Part shown: in pieces, positions 26,515-34,280 of the stretch | How the letters are laid out: every line of letters begins with the position of its first letter | Numbering within the stretch: the first letter of the stretch is position 1 | Position numbers and translations under genes: made by a program | The notes under the pieces: generated by a model | The model's input: only the letters and a program-made list of their open reading frames with translations | Told to the model about the DNA's origin: nothing | The model's database searches: none | Assembly: GCF_011777495.1 (NCBI RefSeq) | Contig: NZ_JAATJS010000005.1 | Coordinates: forward strand, 62,001-126,000 | Reading direction: 5' to 3' | From: Microvirga terricola | Lineage (GTDB): Bacteria > Pseudomonadota > Alphaproteobacteria > Rhizobiales > Beijerinckiaceae | DNA length: 64,000 nt

Positions 26515-26541
26515 GGCTTCTGCCGACGGGGCGCTAAAGGC

Positions 26542-28341
26542 CTATTCCGCGGCCTGCGCCCGCCCTTCTTCGTCCGTGAACTGGAGTCGTGCCAGCCGAG
26601 CATAGAGCCCGCCCTTGGCGAGCAGCGCCTCGTGGGTCCCCTCCTCGACGATGCGGCCCTGGTCGAGCACCAGAATGCGGTCCGCCGAGCGGATGGTGGC
26701 GAGGCGATGGGCGATGACGAGGGTCGTGCGCCCGTCCATCAGATGATCCAGCGCCTCCTGCACCTTACGCTCGCTCTCCGCATCGAGGGCGGAGGTGGCC
26801 TCGTCCAACAACAGGATCGGCGCGTCCTTCAAAATCGCCCGCGCGATGGCAAGGCGCTGGCGCTGGCCACCGGAAAGCGTCACGCCGCGCTCGCCGATCA
26901 TCGTGCCGTAGCCTTGCGGCAGCGCCTGGATGAAGCCGTCGGCAGCCGCAAGCCGCGCCGCGTACCGAACCTCCTCCTCCGTCGCGTCGGGACGGCCATA
27001 GCGGATATTGTCGAGAACGCTTGTGGCGAAGATCGTCGGCTCCTGCGGAACGAGAGCCATGCGGGCGCGAAGCGCCACCGGGTCGGCCTGCGGCACCGGA
27101 ACGCCATCGACCACAACGCGCCCGCTCTGCGGATCATAGAATCGCAGCAGCAATTGCAGGATCGTGCTCTTGCCTGCCCCTGACGGGCCGACGAGCGCCA
27201 CCCGCTCACCGGGCGCGACGGCAAAGCTCAGGCTGTGAAGCGAGGGTTGCTCGCCCCGGGTCGGATAGGCGAAATCCACATTCTCGAAAGCCACCGTGCC
27301 GAGCGGCGGCTGAGGCAGCGCTTGCGGATGGGGCGGGGCCTCGATGGCGGGCTTGGCGGCCAAAATCTCGCCGAGCCGCTCCGCCGCGCCCGCCGCCTGC
27401 GCCAGTTCGCCATAGACTTCCGAGAGCTGGCCGAGCGAACTTGCGACAAACACCGCGTAGAGCACGAATTGTGACAGCCGCCCACCGGTCATGGCGCCGG
27501 ACAGCACGTCCTGCGCGCCGTACCACAGCACCCCGACGACGCTGGCCGAGACGAGAAAGATCCCCACGCCCGTCAGCAGCGCCCGCATGGTGGTGGACAG
27601 CCGCGCGGCGTCAAAGGCCTCCTCGGCAGCCTCGGCGAAGCGGGCCGCGGTGAAACCCTCCATGCCGAAAGCCTGCATGGTCCTGACCGCGCCCACCGCC
27701 TCCGCCGCATAGGCCGAGGCGTCCGCGAGCTTGTCCTGCGCCGCCCGCGAGCGGCTGCGCACGGCGCGTCCCGACAGGACCAGCGGCACGACGATCACCG
27801 GAATGGCGAGGAGCACGAGGGCCGAGAGCTTCGGGCTCGTGACGATCATCAGCGCCACCGCGCCGAGGAACAGGAAGAAATTGCGCAGGGCAATCGAGAC
27901 GCTGACCCCGAAGGCCGCCTTGACCTGGGTCGTGTCGGCGGTGAGCCGCGAGACGATCTCCCCGCTCTTCGTCTGGTCGAAGAAGGCAGGATCGAGGGAG
28001 GTCAGGTGCCTGAAGACGGCGGAGCGCAGATCCGCTACCACCCGCTCGCCGAGCGTGATGACGAGGTAGTAACGAAGGGCGCTGGCCAGCGCCAAAACGC
28101 CCACCACCACGATCAGCAAGGCAAAGTAGGCGTTGAGCGAGGCACGGCCCGCTTCCGTAAAGCCGAAATCGATCACTCGCCGCACCGCGACCGGCACCAC
28201 GAGGGTCGCGCCCGAGGCGAGGATGAGAGCGATCAGCGCGGCGAAAATCCGCCCCTTATAGACAAGCCCGTAGGGGATGAGGGGCTTGAGCGCGCTCAGC
28301 GCGGCTTTCGGGCGGTTCTGTCCGTTGAGGGGGTCGGCCAT
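26542..28341 (-). CDS. ABC exporter, fused permease and ATPase (ABCB/MsbA-like)
   Basis: This is a 599-residue half-transporter that dimerises to export lipids, drugs or other hydrophobic compounds. The N-terminal part has six membrane helices (about residues 35-325). The C-terminal ATPase has Walker A GPSGAGKST (about 388-396), the Q-loop, signature LSGGQRQR (about 492-499), Walker B ILLLDEATSALD (about 513-524) and the switch His in IAHRLATIRSADRI. Substrate specificity cannot be read from sequence. It is common in Hyphomicrobiales next to rpmE, which it faces divergently. Confidence 0.93.
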   Translation of the reverse strand: MADPLNGQNRPKAALSALKPLIPYGLVYKGRIFAALIALILASGATLVVPVAVRRVIDFGFTEAGRASLNAYFALLIVVVGVLALASALRYYLVITLGERVVADLRSAVFRHLTSLDPAFFDQTKSGEIVSRLTADTTQVKAAFGVSVSIALRNFFLFLGAVALMIVTSPKLSALVLLAIPVIVVPLVLSGRAVRSRSRAAQDKLADASAYAAEAVGAVRTMQAFGMEGFTAARFAEAAEEAFDAARLSTTMRALLTGVGIFLVSASVVGVLWYGAQDVLSGAMTGGRLSQFVLYAVFVASSLGQLSEVYGELAQAAGAAERLGEILAAKPAIEAPPHPQALPQPPLGTVAFENVDFAYPTRGEQPSLHSLSFAVAPGERVALVGPSGAGKSTILQLLLRFYDPQSGRVVVDGVPVPQADPVALRARMALVPQEPTIFATSVLDNIRYGRPDATEEEVRYAARLAAADGFIQALPQGYGTMIGERGVTLSGGQRQRLAIARAILKDAPILLLDEATSALDAESERKVQEALDHLMDGRTTLVIAHRLATIRSADRILVLDQGRIVEEGTHEALLAKGGLYARLARLQFTDEEGRAQAAE

Positions 28342-28396
28342 GGCAACTTTCGTCTACGGAATTCGGACGCGAGGGACATAGCACCTTTACACCGGC

Positions 28397-28425
28397 TTGT
28401 TTCAAGGTTCCGAGTGAGGTATAGC
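28397..28425 (+). promoter_or_regulatory. Candidate sigma-70 promoter of rpmE
   Basis: TTGTTT (28397-28402), a 17-base spacer and TATAGC (28420-28425) give a good housekeeping-type promoter, with a leader of about 75 bases to the rpmE start at 28506. Confidence 0.6.
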
Positions 28426-28505
28426 CGCGCAATCATCAGGATTTCAGCTCGATCTCAGACGGCGGGCTCGGCCCAACCGGCTGGCCGCAATTAAGGACTA
28501 TGGCA

Positions 28506-28739
28506 ATGGCTCGCAAAGAAACCGACCATCCGGACTATCACTTCATCACGGTCGTCATGACCAACGGCACCGAGTACAAGACCCGGTCGACCTACGGCAA
28601 AGAGGGCGACAAGCTCAACCTCGACATCGACCCGAACACCCACCCGGCCTGGACCGGCGGCCAGCAGCAGCTGCTCGACCGCGGCGGCCGTTTGTCGCGC
28701 TTCAACTCGAAGTTCGGCAACCTGGGCCTCAAGAAGTAA
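28506..28739 (+). CDS. rpmE: 50S ribosomal protein L31
   Basis: This is a large-subunit protein at the intersubunit bridge region. The start is taken at the second ATG (28506), 8 bases after AAGGA; the first ATG (28500) is only two bases away from it. The product is 77 residues, with the L31 pattern [20 protein letters not shown] and NTHPAWTG. No Cys residues are present, so it is the zinc-free form. It is followed by a strong terminator. Its last 21 bases and the terminator are duplicated at 29526-29588. Confidence 0.96.
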   Translation: MARKETDHPDYHFITVVMTNGTEYKTRSTYGKEGDKLNLDIDPNTHPAWTGGQQQLLDRGGRLSRFNSKFGNLGLKK

Positions 28740-28782
28740 TTCGGCGCTTCAGCGCCCCGAGACACAAAAAGCCCCGCTTCGG
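28719..28782 (+). repeat. Direct repeat, copy A (rpmE tail plus terminator arm)
   Basis: This is the original copy: the last codons and stop of rpmE, the sequence after it and the left arm of the terminator. It matches 29526-29588 along its whole length, with four substitutions and one deletion that I can see. The pair flanks the methyltransferase gene. Confidence 0.88.
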
Positions 28783-28793
28783 CGGGGCTTTTT
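28766..28793 (+). terminator. Rho-independent terminator of rpmE
   Basis: AAAAAGCCCCGC (28766-28777), a TTCG tetraloop and GCGGGGCTTTTT (28782-28793) form a perfect 12-base stem with a T-run. It is bidirectional in form, so it also fits the end of the minus-strand methyltransferase gene at 28823. Confidence 0.93.
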
Positions 28794-28822
28794 CGTTGGC
28801 GGAGCGGCCCCGGCCGTTCACC

Positions 28823-29485
28823 TCACCTCTTGCGAGCCACGATGTAAGGGCGAGCGTCCCTGCCCTTGGTTGCGTGGCCTTCGATGGCAAGAATGTCGAA
28901 GCCTGCGGTACTGATCTGTTGGCTCAGGTCCCCTGCCCGAAAGATGCCTGCATAGGGCGCCTTGCCGATTGCGCTCATCGCGGGCAGGGCAAACCGCAAG
29001 GCAAGCCGGAGGAATGGGTTCATATCCCCGAGGCAGGGTGTCTTGGAGATGAACAAGCCTTCTGGCGCAAGCAAGGCGTGGATGCCGCGCAGCATGCCAG
29101 ACAGGTCGCGGACCAGATGGAGATAGTTGAAGCCCAGGACCACGTTGAACCGTGCTGCCTCAAGGGTCAGCGTCTCTGCGGTCGCGGTACGGAAGGCAAG
29201 GGACGGGATGGGGCCGGCGGCGTGTTTCTCGTTGGCAATCGCGATCATTCCGGCGGACAAATCCGTCGCAAGATAGTCTTGAACATCGCCCGCGAGCCGG
29301 AGCGCTGTCGTTCCGGTTCCGCAGCCCAGTTCCAGCACCCTATCGCCTGATCTCAACAGCGCCCGGGTCCGGTCCACCGTACGCTCATAGCCGGCCTGAT
29401 CCGCAATTGCACTCAAGGCATACTTCCGTGAAACCCGGTCCCAGAAACGGGCGTCACGCGCTATGCTGTCGCTTGCTATGCTCAT
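28823..29485 (-). CDS. Class I SAM-dependent methyltransferase
   Basis: This is a 220-residue Rossmann-fold methyltransferase with SAM motif I VLELGCGTGTTALRLAG (about residues 52-68), a D at the end of strand 2 (LATDLSAGM) and a FNVVLGFNYLHLVRDL motif IV/V region (about 114-129). The substrate (a small molecule or lipid quinone-like compound) cannot be told. A GAGGAG site precedes the ATG. The gene lies between two imperfect direct copies of the rpmE tail, which suggests a separate arrival or a local duplication event. Confidence 0.85.
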   Translation of the reverse strand: MSIASDSIARDARFWDRVSRKYALSAIADQAGYERTVDRTRALLRSGDRVLELGCGTGTTALRLAGDVQDYLATDLSAGMIAIANEKHAAGPIPSLAFRTATAETLTLEAARFNVVLGFNYLHLVRDLSGMLRGIHALLAPEGLFISKTPCLGDMNPFLRLALRFALPAMSAIGKAPYAGIFRAGDLSQQISTAGFDILAIEGHATKGRDARPYIVARKR

Positions 29486-29525
29486 TGTGGGTCACTCCTC
29501 GCAGACAGGAACAGTCTTAGTGGAA

Positions 29526-29588
29526 AACCTTGGCCTCAAGAAGTAATTCGGCGCTTCAATGCTCCGAACACAAAAAGCCCCGCTTCGG
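29526..29588 (+). repeat. Direct repeat, copy B (displaced rpmE tail)
   Basis: This is a diverged copy of 28719-28782, including a remnant of the final rpmE codons ending in AAGTAA and the sequence up to GCCCCGCTTCGG. The right arm of the terminator is not conserved (GGTGGTTTGC follows). It is too short to code and does not continue into rpmE, so it is a remnant marking the other boundary of the 743-base insert. Confidence 0.85.
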
Positions 29589-29616
29589 GTGGTTTGCAGA
29601 CCTTGCAACTTCCGAC

Positions 29617-29949
29617 ATGATCGGTCGCATGACCTACTCCGCGAAGCTAGCGATCTTCCCGCCATGGAAGGCACCTATTCCATACGAAACCCTCGATGAG
29701 GAGTTTGCCACGGTGGACGCGGCATGGGTCGCGGCCGAGCGCATCCTACGGCCGATCACGGAACGGGAACTCGCTGAGCTGGCTCCCCAGCTTCAGCCAA
29801 GAACGGAGCAGGCGGAGATATCCATTACGGTGCCTCCGGTAGAAGTCCATGGGTTCGTGATCTACGACCACACAGGGGTGGAGGTCGGTAACTGGACGAC
29901 GCTGGATGAGGCTCTTGAGCGGTTTGCCAAGGACCGCGCTGGGTCGTGA
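29617..29949 (+). CDS. Hypothetical protein
   Basis: This is a 110-residue product if it starts at ATG 29617 (another ATG is at 29629; neither has a clear ribosome site). I recognise no family. The sequence is acidic and soluble, with a Trp/Pro-rich start (LAIFPPWKAP), a helical middle (about 25-50) and a C-terminal stretch VHGFVIYDHTGVEVGNWTTLDEAL that looks like a small beta hairpin plus helix. The gene begins just after copy B of the rpmE tail and ends 13 bases before the convergent rcdA. Support is limited to an open frame with plausible codon use. Confidence 0.5.
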   Translation: MIGRMTYSAKLAIFPPWKAPIPYETLDEEFATVDAAWVAAERILRPITERELAELAPQLQPRTEQAEISITVPPVEVHGFVIYDHTGVEVGNWTTLDEALERFAKDRAGS

Positions 29950-29962
29950 GCTGGCTGTCCCC

Positions 29963-30493
29963 TCAGCCCTTGCTGCCAAAAGCCTTTTCCAACAGCCCGA
30001 GCTGGGCCGCGACCGGGTTGGTCTCGACCACCGGGGGCGCCGCCTCTGCCTCTGAGATCAGCCGCTCGAGATGCAGGATGCGGGCGTGAAGCCGGGCCGC
30101 AAGGCCGACCAGCTCGCGCAGGCGCAAGGGCAGCGCCTCGAATTCCTCGATGGTCGTGGTGGTGTCCTGCGAGGTCAGGCGGACGCGGTTTTTCTCGGTC
30201 TGCGCCTGGTCGAGGGTGATTTCCCCATCCGCCACGGCGCGCTGCAGCAGGAGCCATGAGGCGATCTGCATCAGGCGGGTGGTCAGGCGCATGCTCTCGC
30301 TGGCAAAGGCGACGCTTTCCTGGCGCAGCATGTTGCGGGAATCGACGCGGCCCGGCCCGTCGAGATAGGACGCGGTCTCCTCAACCAGCTCCATGCCTTC
30401 CTGGAACAGGGCCTTGAAGGCGTCCGAGCGCACGAAGCTCAGGCCGAAGCGGGCAGGGCCGCTATCAAGCGCGATTACGTCGGATTCCCTCAC
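29963..30493 (-). CDS. rcdA: RcdA, regulator of CtrA degradation (DUF1465)
   Basis: RcdA is an adaptor that, in Caulobacter, joins the ClpXP-CpdR-PopA hierarchy to deliver the master regulator CtrA and other substrates for proteolysis at the cell pole. The start is set at GTG 30493, preceded by GGGAGA at 6 bases; the longer ATG start (30547) has no ribosome site. The product is then 176 residues, close to Caulobacter RcdA (about 174). Family blocks VEETASYLDGPGR, ESMRLTTRLMQIASWLLLQ and KNRVRL are clear. It is a helical protein. The pathway is known only by homology. Confidence 0.85.
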   Translation of the reverse strand: MRESDVIALDSGPARFGLSFVRSDAFKALFQEGMELVEETASYLDGPGRVDSRNMLRQESVAFASESMRLTTRLMQIASWLLLQRAVADGEITLDQAQTEKNRVRLTSQDTTTTIEEFEALPLRLRELVGLAARLHARILHLERLISEAEAAPPVVETNPVAAQLGLLEKAFGSKG

Positions 30494-30738
30494 CGACCGT
30501 CTCCCATAGGCAAATCCCACCGGCAGGCCGGGGCGTCGCAATGTCATGGGAGCATTATAGACCGGTCGGCGAGGGATGCTTCGCTAACTCTTTTTTAAGG
30601 TTAAGCGCTAAAGGCGTCCCGCTCAAAAATTGAGCCGCAGAAGCGGCTCGAAGTCTAACAGGGAGGCGTCAAACAGAGTGGATGGGAGCCACTCGGCATC
30701 CAGAGAGACTGGATGTCCCCATGTATCGGCGAAGATCC

Positions 30739-30753
30739 TTAAAGAACCGTTAA
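30739..30753. promoter_or_regulatory. Candidate CtrA-binding site
   Basis: TTAA (30739-30742), seven bases, TTAA (30750-30753) matches the CtrA consensus TTAA-N7-TTAA exactly. It lies in the 302-base region between the rcdA start and the DUF1192 stop, about 246 bases upstream of the rcdA start. Single matches arise by chance, but regulation of rcdA by CtrA would fit the pathway. Confidence 0.4.
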
Positions 30754-30795
30754 GACGCAGTATCATCACACAATCAGTGGTTAGACTTGCAGCGG

Positions 30796-31002
30796 TTAGC
30801 CCTGCCCCTTCTTGAAGAAGGCGCTCGCAGCCGCGCGGGAGCTTTCCTTGCCCGCCCGCACGTCCTTCAGGCGCGCGATTTCCTTTTCCAGCAATTCGAT
30901 GCGCTCGTTGATTTCGTCGATGGACAACAGTGCGAGATCCTGGCCGATCTCATGCCCTTTCGAGACCGGGCGAGGTTCGTCGGCAAAGGGGTCGAAGGCC
31001 AT
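30796..31002 (-). CDS. DUF1192 family small protein
   Basis: This is a 68-residue protein with an ATG at 31002 after GGAGGAACGAC. It has an acidic N-terminus (MAFDPFADEP) and then a coiled coil (about 28-52, with the family pattern LSIDEINERIELLEKEIARL). The family is widespread in Alphaproteobacteria and of unknown function. It is divergent from the quinone oxidoreductase gene. Confidence 0.85.
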   Translation of the reverse strand: MAFDPFADEPRPVSKGHEIGQDLALLSIDEINERIELLEKEIARLKDVRAGKESSRAAASAFFKKGQG

Positions 31003-31191
31003 GTCGTTCCTCCATCGATAGGGTCGCACGAGGTTAAACATCTTACGCCCGATGAGACACCCATTCTCGGCGAAAAATACGGCACACCCCAAATTCCCCC
31101 GAGGGGCGGCCCATTCCCCCGGTCGAGTCAGGTGCATTCTTTGCCGGGATCGCCCATATCGGTGAAGCTTGGAGAGCGGGAGGAACGAGAG

Positions 31192-32193
31192 ATGGCGGCG
31201 ATGCCCAACACCATGCGCGCGGTGGTTGCCGAGGGGGCCGGCGGACCGGAGGTGCTCAAGGTCGTCGAGCGCCCCGTGCCGCAGCCGAAGGGCGGCGAAA
31301 TCCTGGTCCGGGTCCGCGCGGCAGGCGTGAACCGCCCGGACGTCCTCCAACGCCAGGGCGGCTATCCGCCCCCGCCCGGCGCGCCTGACATTTTGGGCCT
31401 TGAGATCGCGGGCGAGGTGGCGGCGGCAGGCCCTGACGCCTCCCGTTTCAAGCTTGGCGACACGGTCATGGCCCTCATCCCCGGTGGCGGCTATGCGGAA
31501 TACGCGGTTGTTCACGAGGCGAACGCCCTGCCCGTCCCGCCTGGCCTCTCGCTCGAGGAGGCGGGCGCGATCCCGGAAACCTATTTCACGGTCTGGACCA
31601 ACGTGTTCGAGCGTGGCCGCCTGCAACCGGGCGAGACCTTCCTGGTCCATGGCGGCACGTCGGGCATCGGCACCACGGCGATCCAGCTCGCCAAGGCCTT
31701 CGGCGCAACGGTGCTGGCGACCGCCGGGTCGCCCCAGAAATGCGACGCCTGCCTCAAGCTCGGCGCGGACCGTGCGATCAACCACCGCGAGACCGATTTC
31801 GTCGCGGCGGTGAAGGAGGCGACCGGCGGCAAGGGGGCGGATGTCATCCTCGACATGGTCGGCAGGGACTACATCCCCCGCAATTACGAGGCCGCTGCCC
31901 AGGACGGGCGCATCGTCCAGATCGCGTTTCTCAAAGGCAGCAAGGTCGAGGTCGACTTCCGCCGCCTCATGCTCAAGCGCCTGACCCATACCGGCTCGAC
32001 CCTGCGCGCCCGCTCGGTGGAGGAAAAGGCCGCCATCGCCCGGGCTTTGGAGGAGAAAGTCCTGCCGCTTCTGGCGCAAGGCCGCTGCCGGCCGGTCATC
32101 GACTCGGTTTTCACGCTGGAGGATGTCGCATCCGCCCATACCCGCATGGACGGGGGCGAGCATATCGGCAAGATCGTGCTGCGGATCCCATAA
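31192..32193 (+). CDS. NAD(P)H-quinone oxidoreductase (zinc-independent MDR, PIG3/Qor-like)
   Basis: This is a 333-residue medium-chain dehydrogenase/reductase. The start at ATG 31192 has a GGAGGA site; the same frame opens 405 bases earlier but this is not coding. The N-terminal GroES-like part includes AAGVNRPDVLQRQGGYPPPP, the family signature of quinone reductases of the PIG3/TP53I3 type. The NADPH fold is VHGGTSGIGTTAIQLAKAFG (about residues 147-166). Zinc-binding Cys residues are absent. It probably reduces quinones or reactive carbonyls with NADPH. Confidence 0.92.
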   Translation: MAAMPNTMRAVVAEGAGGPEVLKVVERPVPQPKGGEILVRVRAAGVNRPDVLQRQGGYPPPPGAPDILGLEIAGEVAAAGPDASRFKLGDTVMALIPGGGYAEYAVVHEANALPVPPGLSLEEAGAIPETYFTVWTNVFERGRLQPGETFLVHGGTSGIGTTAIQLAKAFGATVLATAGSPQKCDACLKLGADRAINHRETDFVAAVKEATGGKGADVILDMVGRDYIPRNYEAAAQDGRIVQIAFLKGSKVEVDFRRLMLKRLTHTGSTLRARSVEEKAAIARALEEKVLPLLAQGRCRPVIDSVFTLEDVASAHTRMDGGEHIGKIVLRIP

Positions 32194-32372
32194 GTGCGGC
32201 CATTTCGGCGGCCTCTTATGCAAACATTTGCAACATGAGGTCGCGCTCCCTATAATCATCCTGTTTCCCTCACAACGTGAGACGAGATGCTCCGGTCCCG
32301 ACCGGGTCGGAGCGCGAGAGAGTTTTGCCGTGCGGCGCCCATGACGAGGCGCCCGGCGTGAAGGAGGTGCGC

Positions 32373-33095
32373 ATGTCCCAGGGACCGCTGATGCCCAAGG
32401 CGACGGCCGTTTGGCTCGTCGAGAATACGTCGCTGTCGTTCGAGCAGATCGCCGATTTCTGCAAGCTTCACCCGCTTGAGGTGAAGGGCATCGCCGATGG
32501 CGAGGTGGCCGCCGGCATCAAGGGCCTCGACCCGATCACCACGGGCCAATTGACCCGCGAGGAGATCGAGAAGGCTCAAGGGAACCCGGATTACCGTCTC
32601 AAGATGGCCGAGACGCGCGTGAAGCTCCCCGAGCAGAAGCGCACCAAGAAGGGCCCGCGCTACACCCCCGTGTCGCGCCGCCACGACCGCCCGAACGCGA
32701 TTCTCTGGCTCGTGCGCAACCATCCCGAGCTGAAGGACGCGCAGATTATGCGCCTCGTCGGCACGACCAAGACCACGATCCAGCAGGTCCGCGACCGCAC
32801 TCACTGGAATTCGGCGAGCCTCTCGCCCATGGACCCGGTGACGCTGGGCCTGTGCTCGCAGATCGACCTGGACTTCGAGGTGCAGCGCGCCGCCAAGGAC
32901 CGTCCGCATGTGGAGCCGCAGGAGACCGGCGGCACCCTCCTCCCGGCCGAGGTGTCCACCGCCCAGCCGACCCGCGAGGAACCCTTCGCAGACATGAGCC
33001 GCCCAGCTCCGGCCAAGGAAGAAGAGATCGACGTCCACTCGGTCTTCGCCAAGCTCAAGCAGCTCAAGCGCTCGGACGACGAAGACGACGAGTAA
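32373..33095 (+). CDS. trcR: Cell-cycle transcriptional regulator TrcR (DUF1013)
   Basis: This is a 240-residue DUF1013 protein. The Hyphomicrobiales homologue TrcR acts in cell-cycle control by binding RNA polymerase or promoters of ccrM/gcrA-controlled genes. The start at ATG 32373 has a strong AAGGAGG site. The conserved blocks are PLMPKATAVWLVENTSLSFEQIADFC near the start (shown in part: FEQIADFCKLHPLEVKGIADG) and the RPNAILWLVRNHPELKDAQI and TKTTIQQVRDRTHWN segments, which look like helix-turn-helix units. The function rests on homology. Confidence 0.85.
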   Translation: MSQGPLMPKATAVWLVENTSLSFEQIADFCKLHPLEVKGIADGEVAAGIKGLDPITTGQLTREEIEKAQGNPDYRLKMAETRVKLPEQKRTKKGPRYTPVSRRHDRPNAILWLVRNHPELKDAQIMRLVGTTKTTIQQVRDRTHWNSASLSPMDPVTLGLCSQIDLDFEVQRAAKDRPHVEPQETGGTLLPAEVSTAQPTREEPFADMSRPAPAKEEEIDVHSVFAKLKQLKRSDDEDDE

Positions 33096-33111
33096 GGTTA
33101 TTTTTCACACG

Positions 33112-33142
33112 AAAAGGCCCGGAGCGATCCGGGCCTTTTTTG
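33112..33142 (+). terminator. Rho-independent terminator after trcR
   Basis: AAAAGGCCCGG (33112-33122) and CCGGGCCTTTT (33129-33139) with a six-base loop and a long T-run. The gene on the other side is convergent, so it may work both ways. Confidence 0.9.
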
Positions 33143-33154
33143 TTTTTGGCTGGG

Positions 33155-33940
33155 TTACGGCGCAGCTTCCGTCCCGAAATCTCGCATGACCGCCGAGAGC
33201 GCCTCCGGCTGCACCTTCACCGGCCCGGCGAAGGGATGGTCGATGACGACGATAACGAGTAGTCCCGAGAAGATCAGGAAGGACAGAATCCCCGTCATCA
33301 GCGCCTGGGCGCGCATGCTCTCGGTGCCGAAGAAAAGCGTGAAGCCGACCGTCAGCACGGCGCCGCCGAAGAGCACAAACCAGAGCACCCCGGGGACTGC
33401 GCCGGAGGCCATGACGAGCCTCGTGCGGCGGGCTTCGGTCAGCACATCGAATTGATGAAGAGCCTCCGCCAGAAGAGCCGCCCCGCGCCGGTCGTCAGGG
33501 TTGAAGGTCAGGAGCGCCGCATAGGTCGCGTCGAGTGCGTGCGTCACGGCGTGGCTCGACTCGCTCCGCTCCATGGCGGGCCAGTCTTCTACGACAGCCT
33601 TTCTGACGTAGCTTGTCAGGTTGTCACGGAGAGCGGCGCCGGGATCGCCCCCAATCCCGTTTGAGAGCCGGTAGAGCGTCACTGCCGCCCCAGCCTCCTT
33701 GGCCGCCGCCGCCTCCGCCTCGTTGAACTTCTGCCAGACGATGATCACGGCGAAGGCGAGCAGCACGGCGTAGAGCACACCGACCGTCGCAAAGGTGAAT
33801 CCGGCGACTTCGTTGTTGATCTTGAGCCGATCCAAGGTGATGCGCCGGCGGACGAGGACCGTGGCGGCCATGGCCAGAAGCGTGACCGCGAAGAGGAGGA
33901 TGACGGATAGCCATAACGGCTGGACGGTCAGGAAAAACAT
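33155..33940 (-). CDS. DUF4239 membrane protein
   Basis: This is a 261-residue membrane protein from ATG 33940 (an upstream in-frame ATG at 33985 has no better support). Hydrophobic segments lie at about residues 8-26, 42-62, 183-202 and 213-238, with a soluble helical stretch between. The layout and the GVLYAVLLAFAVIIVWQKFNEAE block fit DUF4239, distantly like bestrophin channels. Function is unknown. It is convergent with trcR. Confidence 0.75.
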   Translation of the reverse strand: MFFLTVQPLWLSVILLFAVTLLAMAATVLVRRRITLDRLKINNEVAGFTFATVGVLYAVLLAFAVIIVWQKFNEAEAAAAKEAGAAVTLYRLSNGIGGDPGAALRDNLTSYVRKAVVEDWPAMERSESSHAVTHALDATYAALLTFNPDDRRGAALLAEALHQFDVLTEARRTRLVMASGAVPGVLWFVLFGGAVLTVGFTLFFGTESMRAQALMTGILSFLIFSGLLVIVVIDHPFAGPVKVQPEALSAVMRDFGTEAAP

Positions 33941-34056
33941 ACGTCGACCCAGCTCCGATCCTGTGACGAAATATGGCCGGAGCAATCATCCGCAAGTCGC
34001 CCAAGCCCGGCCTGTCTACCGGGGCTATCCGGCCTTTGCGGTCTCTGCAGGACTGC

Positions 34057-34269
34057 TCAGTCTTGCCGCCGAGGCTCAGACTTGCGCGCCTTGCGCGGTC
34101 TCTCCCGATTTTTCTCGAAAGCAGCCTTTGCAGCACCAGCCTGGTTCCGTGCCGAACCGCGTGCGTGTTTCAAAGCTGCGTGCTGTCGGGCCTCATCGTC
34201 TGTCGTGAGCACCTGCGCCAAAAGCGCCTCGAAACGCGCCTCGGCGTCTGACTCTGGCTTCTGAGTCAT
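34057..34269 (-). CDS. Small basic hypothetical protein downstream of prpE
   Basis: This is a 70-residue product from ATG 34269, 11 bases after the prpE stop. The sequence is hydrophilic, begins MTQKPESDAEARFEALLAQV and ends in a Lys/Arg-rich tail (KNRERPRKARKSEPRRQD), so it may bind nucleic acid or be disordered. I recognise no family. Its position suggests co-transcription with prpE. Confidence 0.6.
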   Translation of the reverse strand: MTQKPESDAEARFEALLAQVLTTDDEARQHAALKHARGSARNQAGAAKAAFEKNRERPRKARKSEPRRQD

Positions 34270-34280
34270 CGCCAACCCCT

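Noticed and set aside
30796..32259. A 487-codon minus-strand frame across the quinone oxidoreductase gene.
   Set aside because: Only its last 68 codons are real (DUF1192 with its own ATG and ribosome site). The rest is antisense to a gene with clear MDR motifs.
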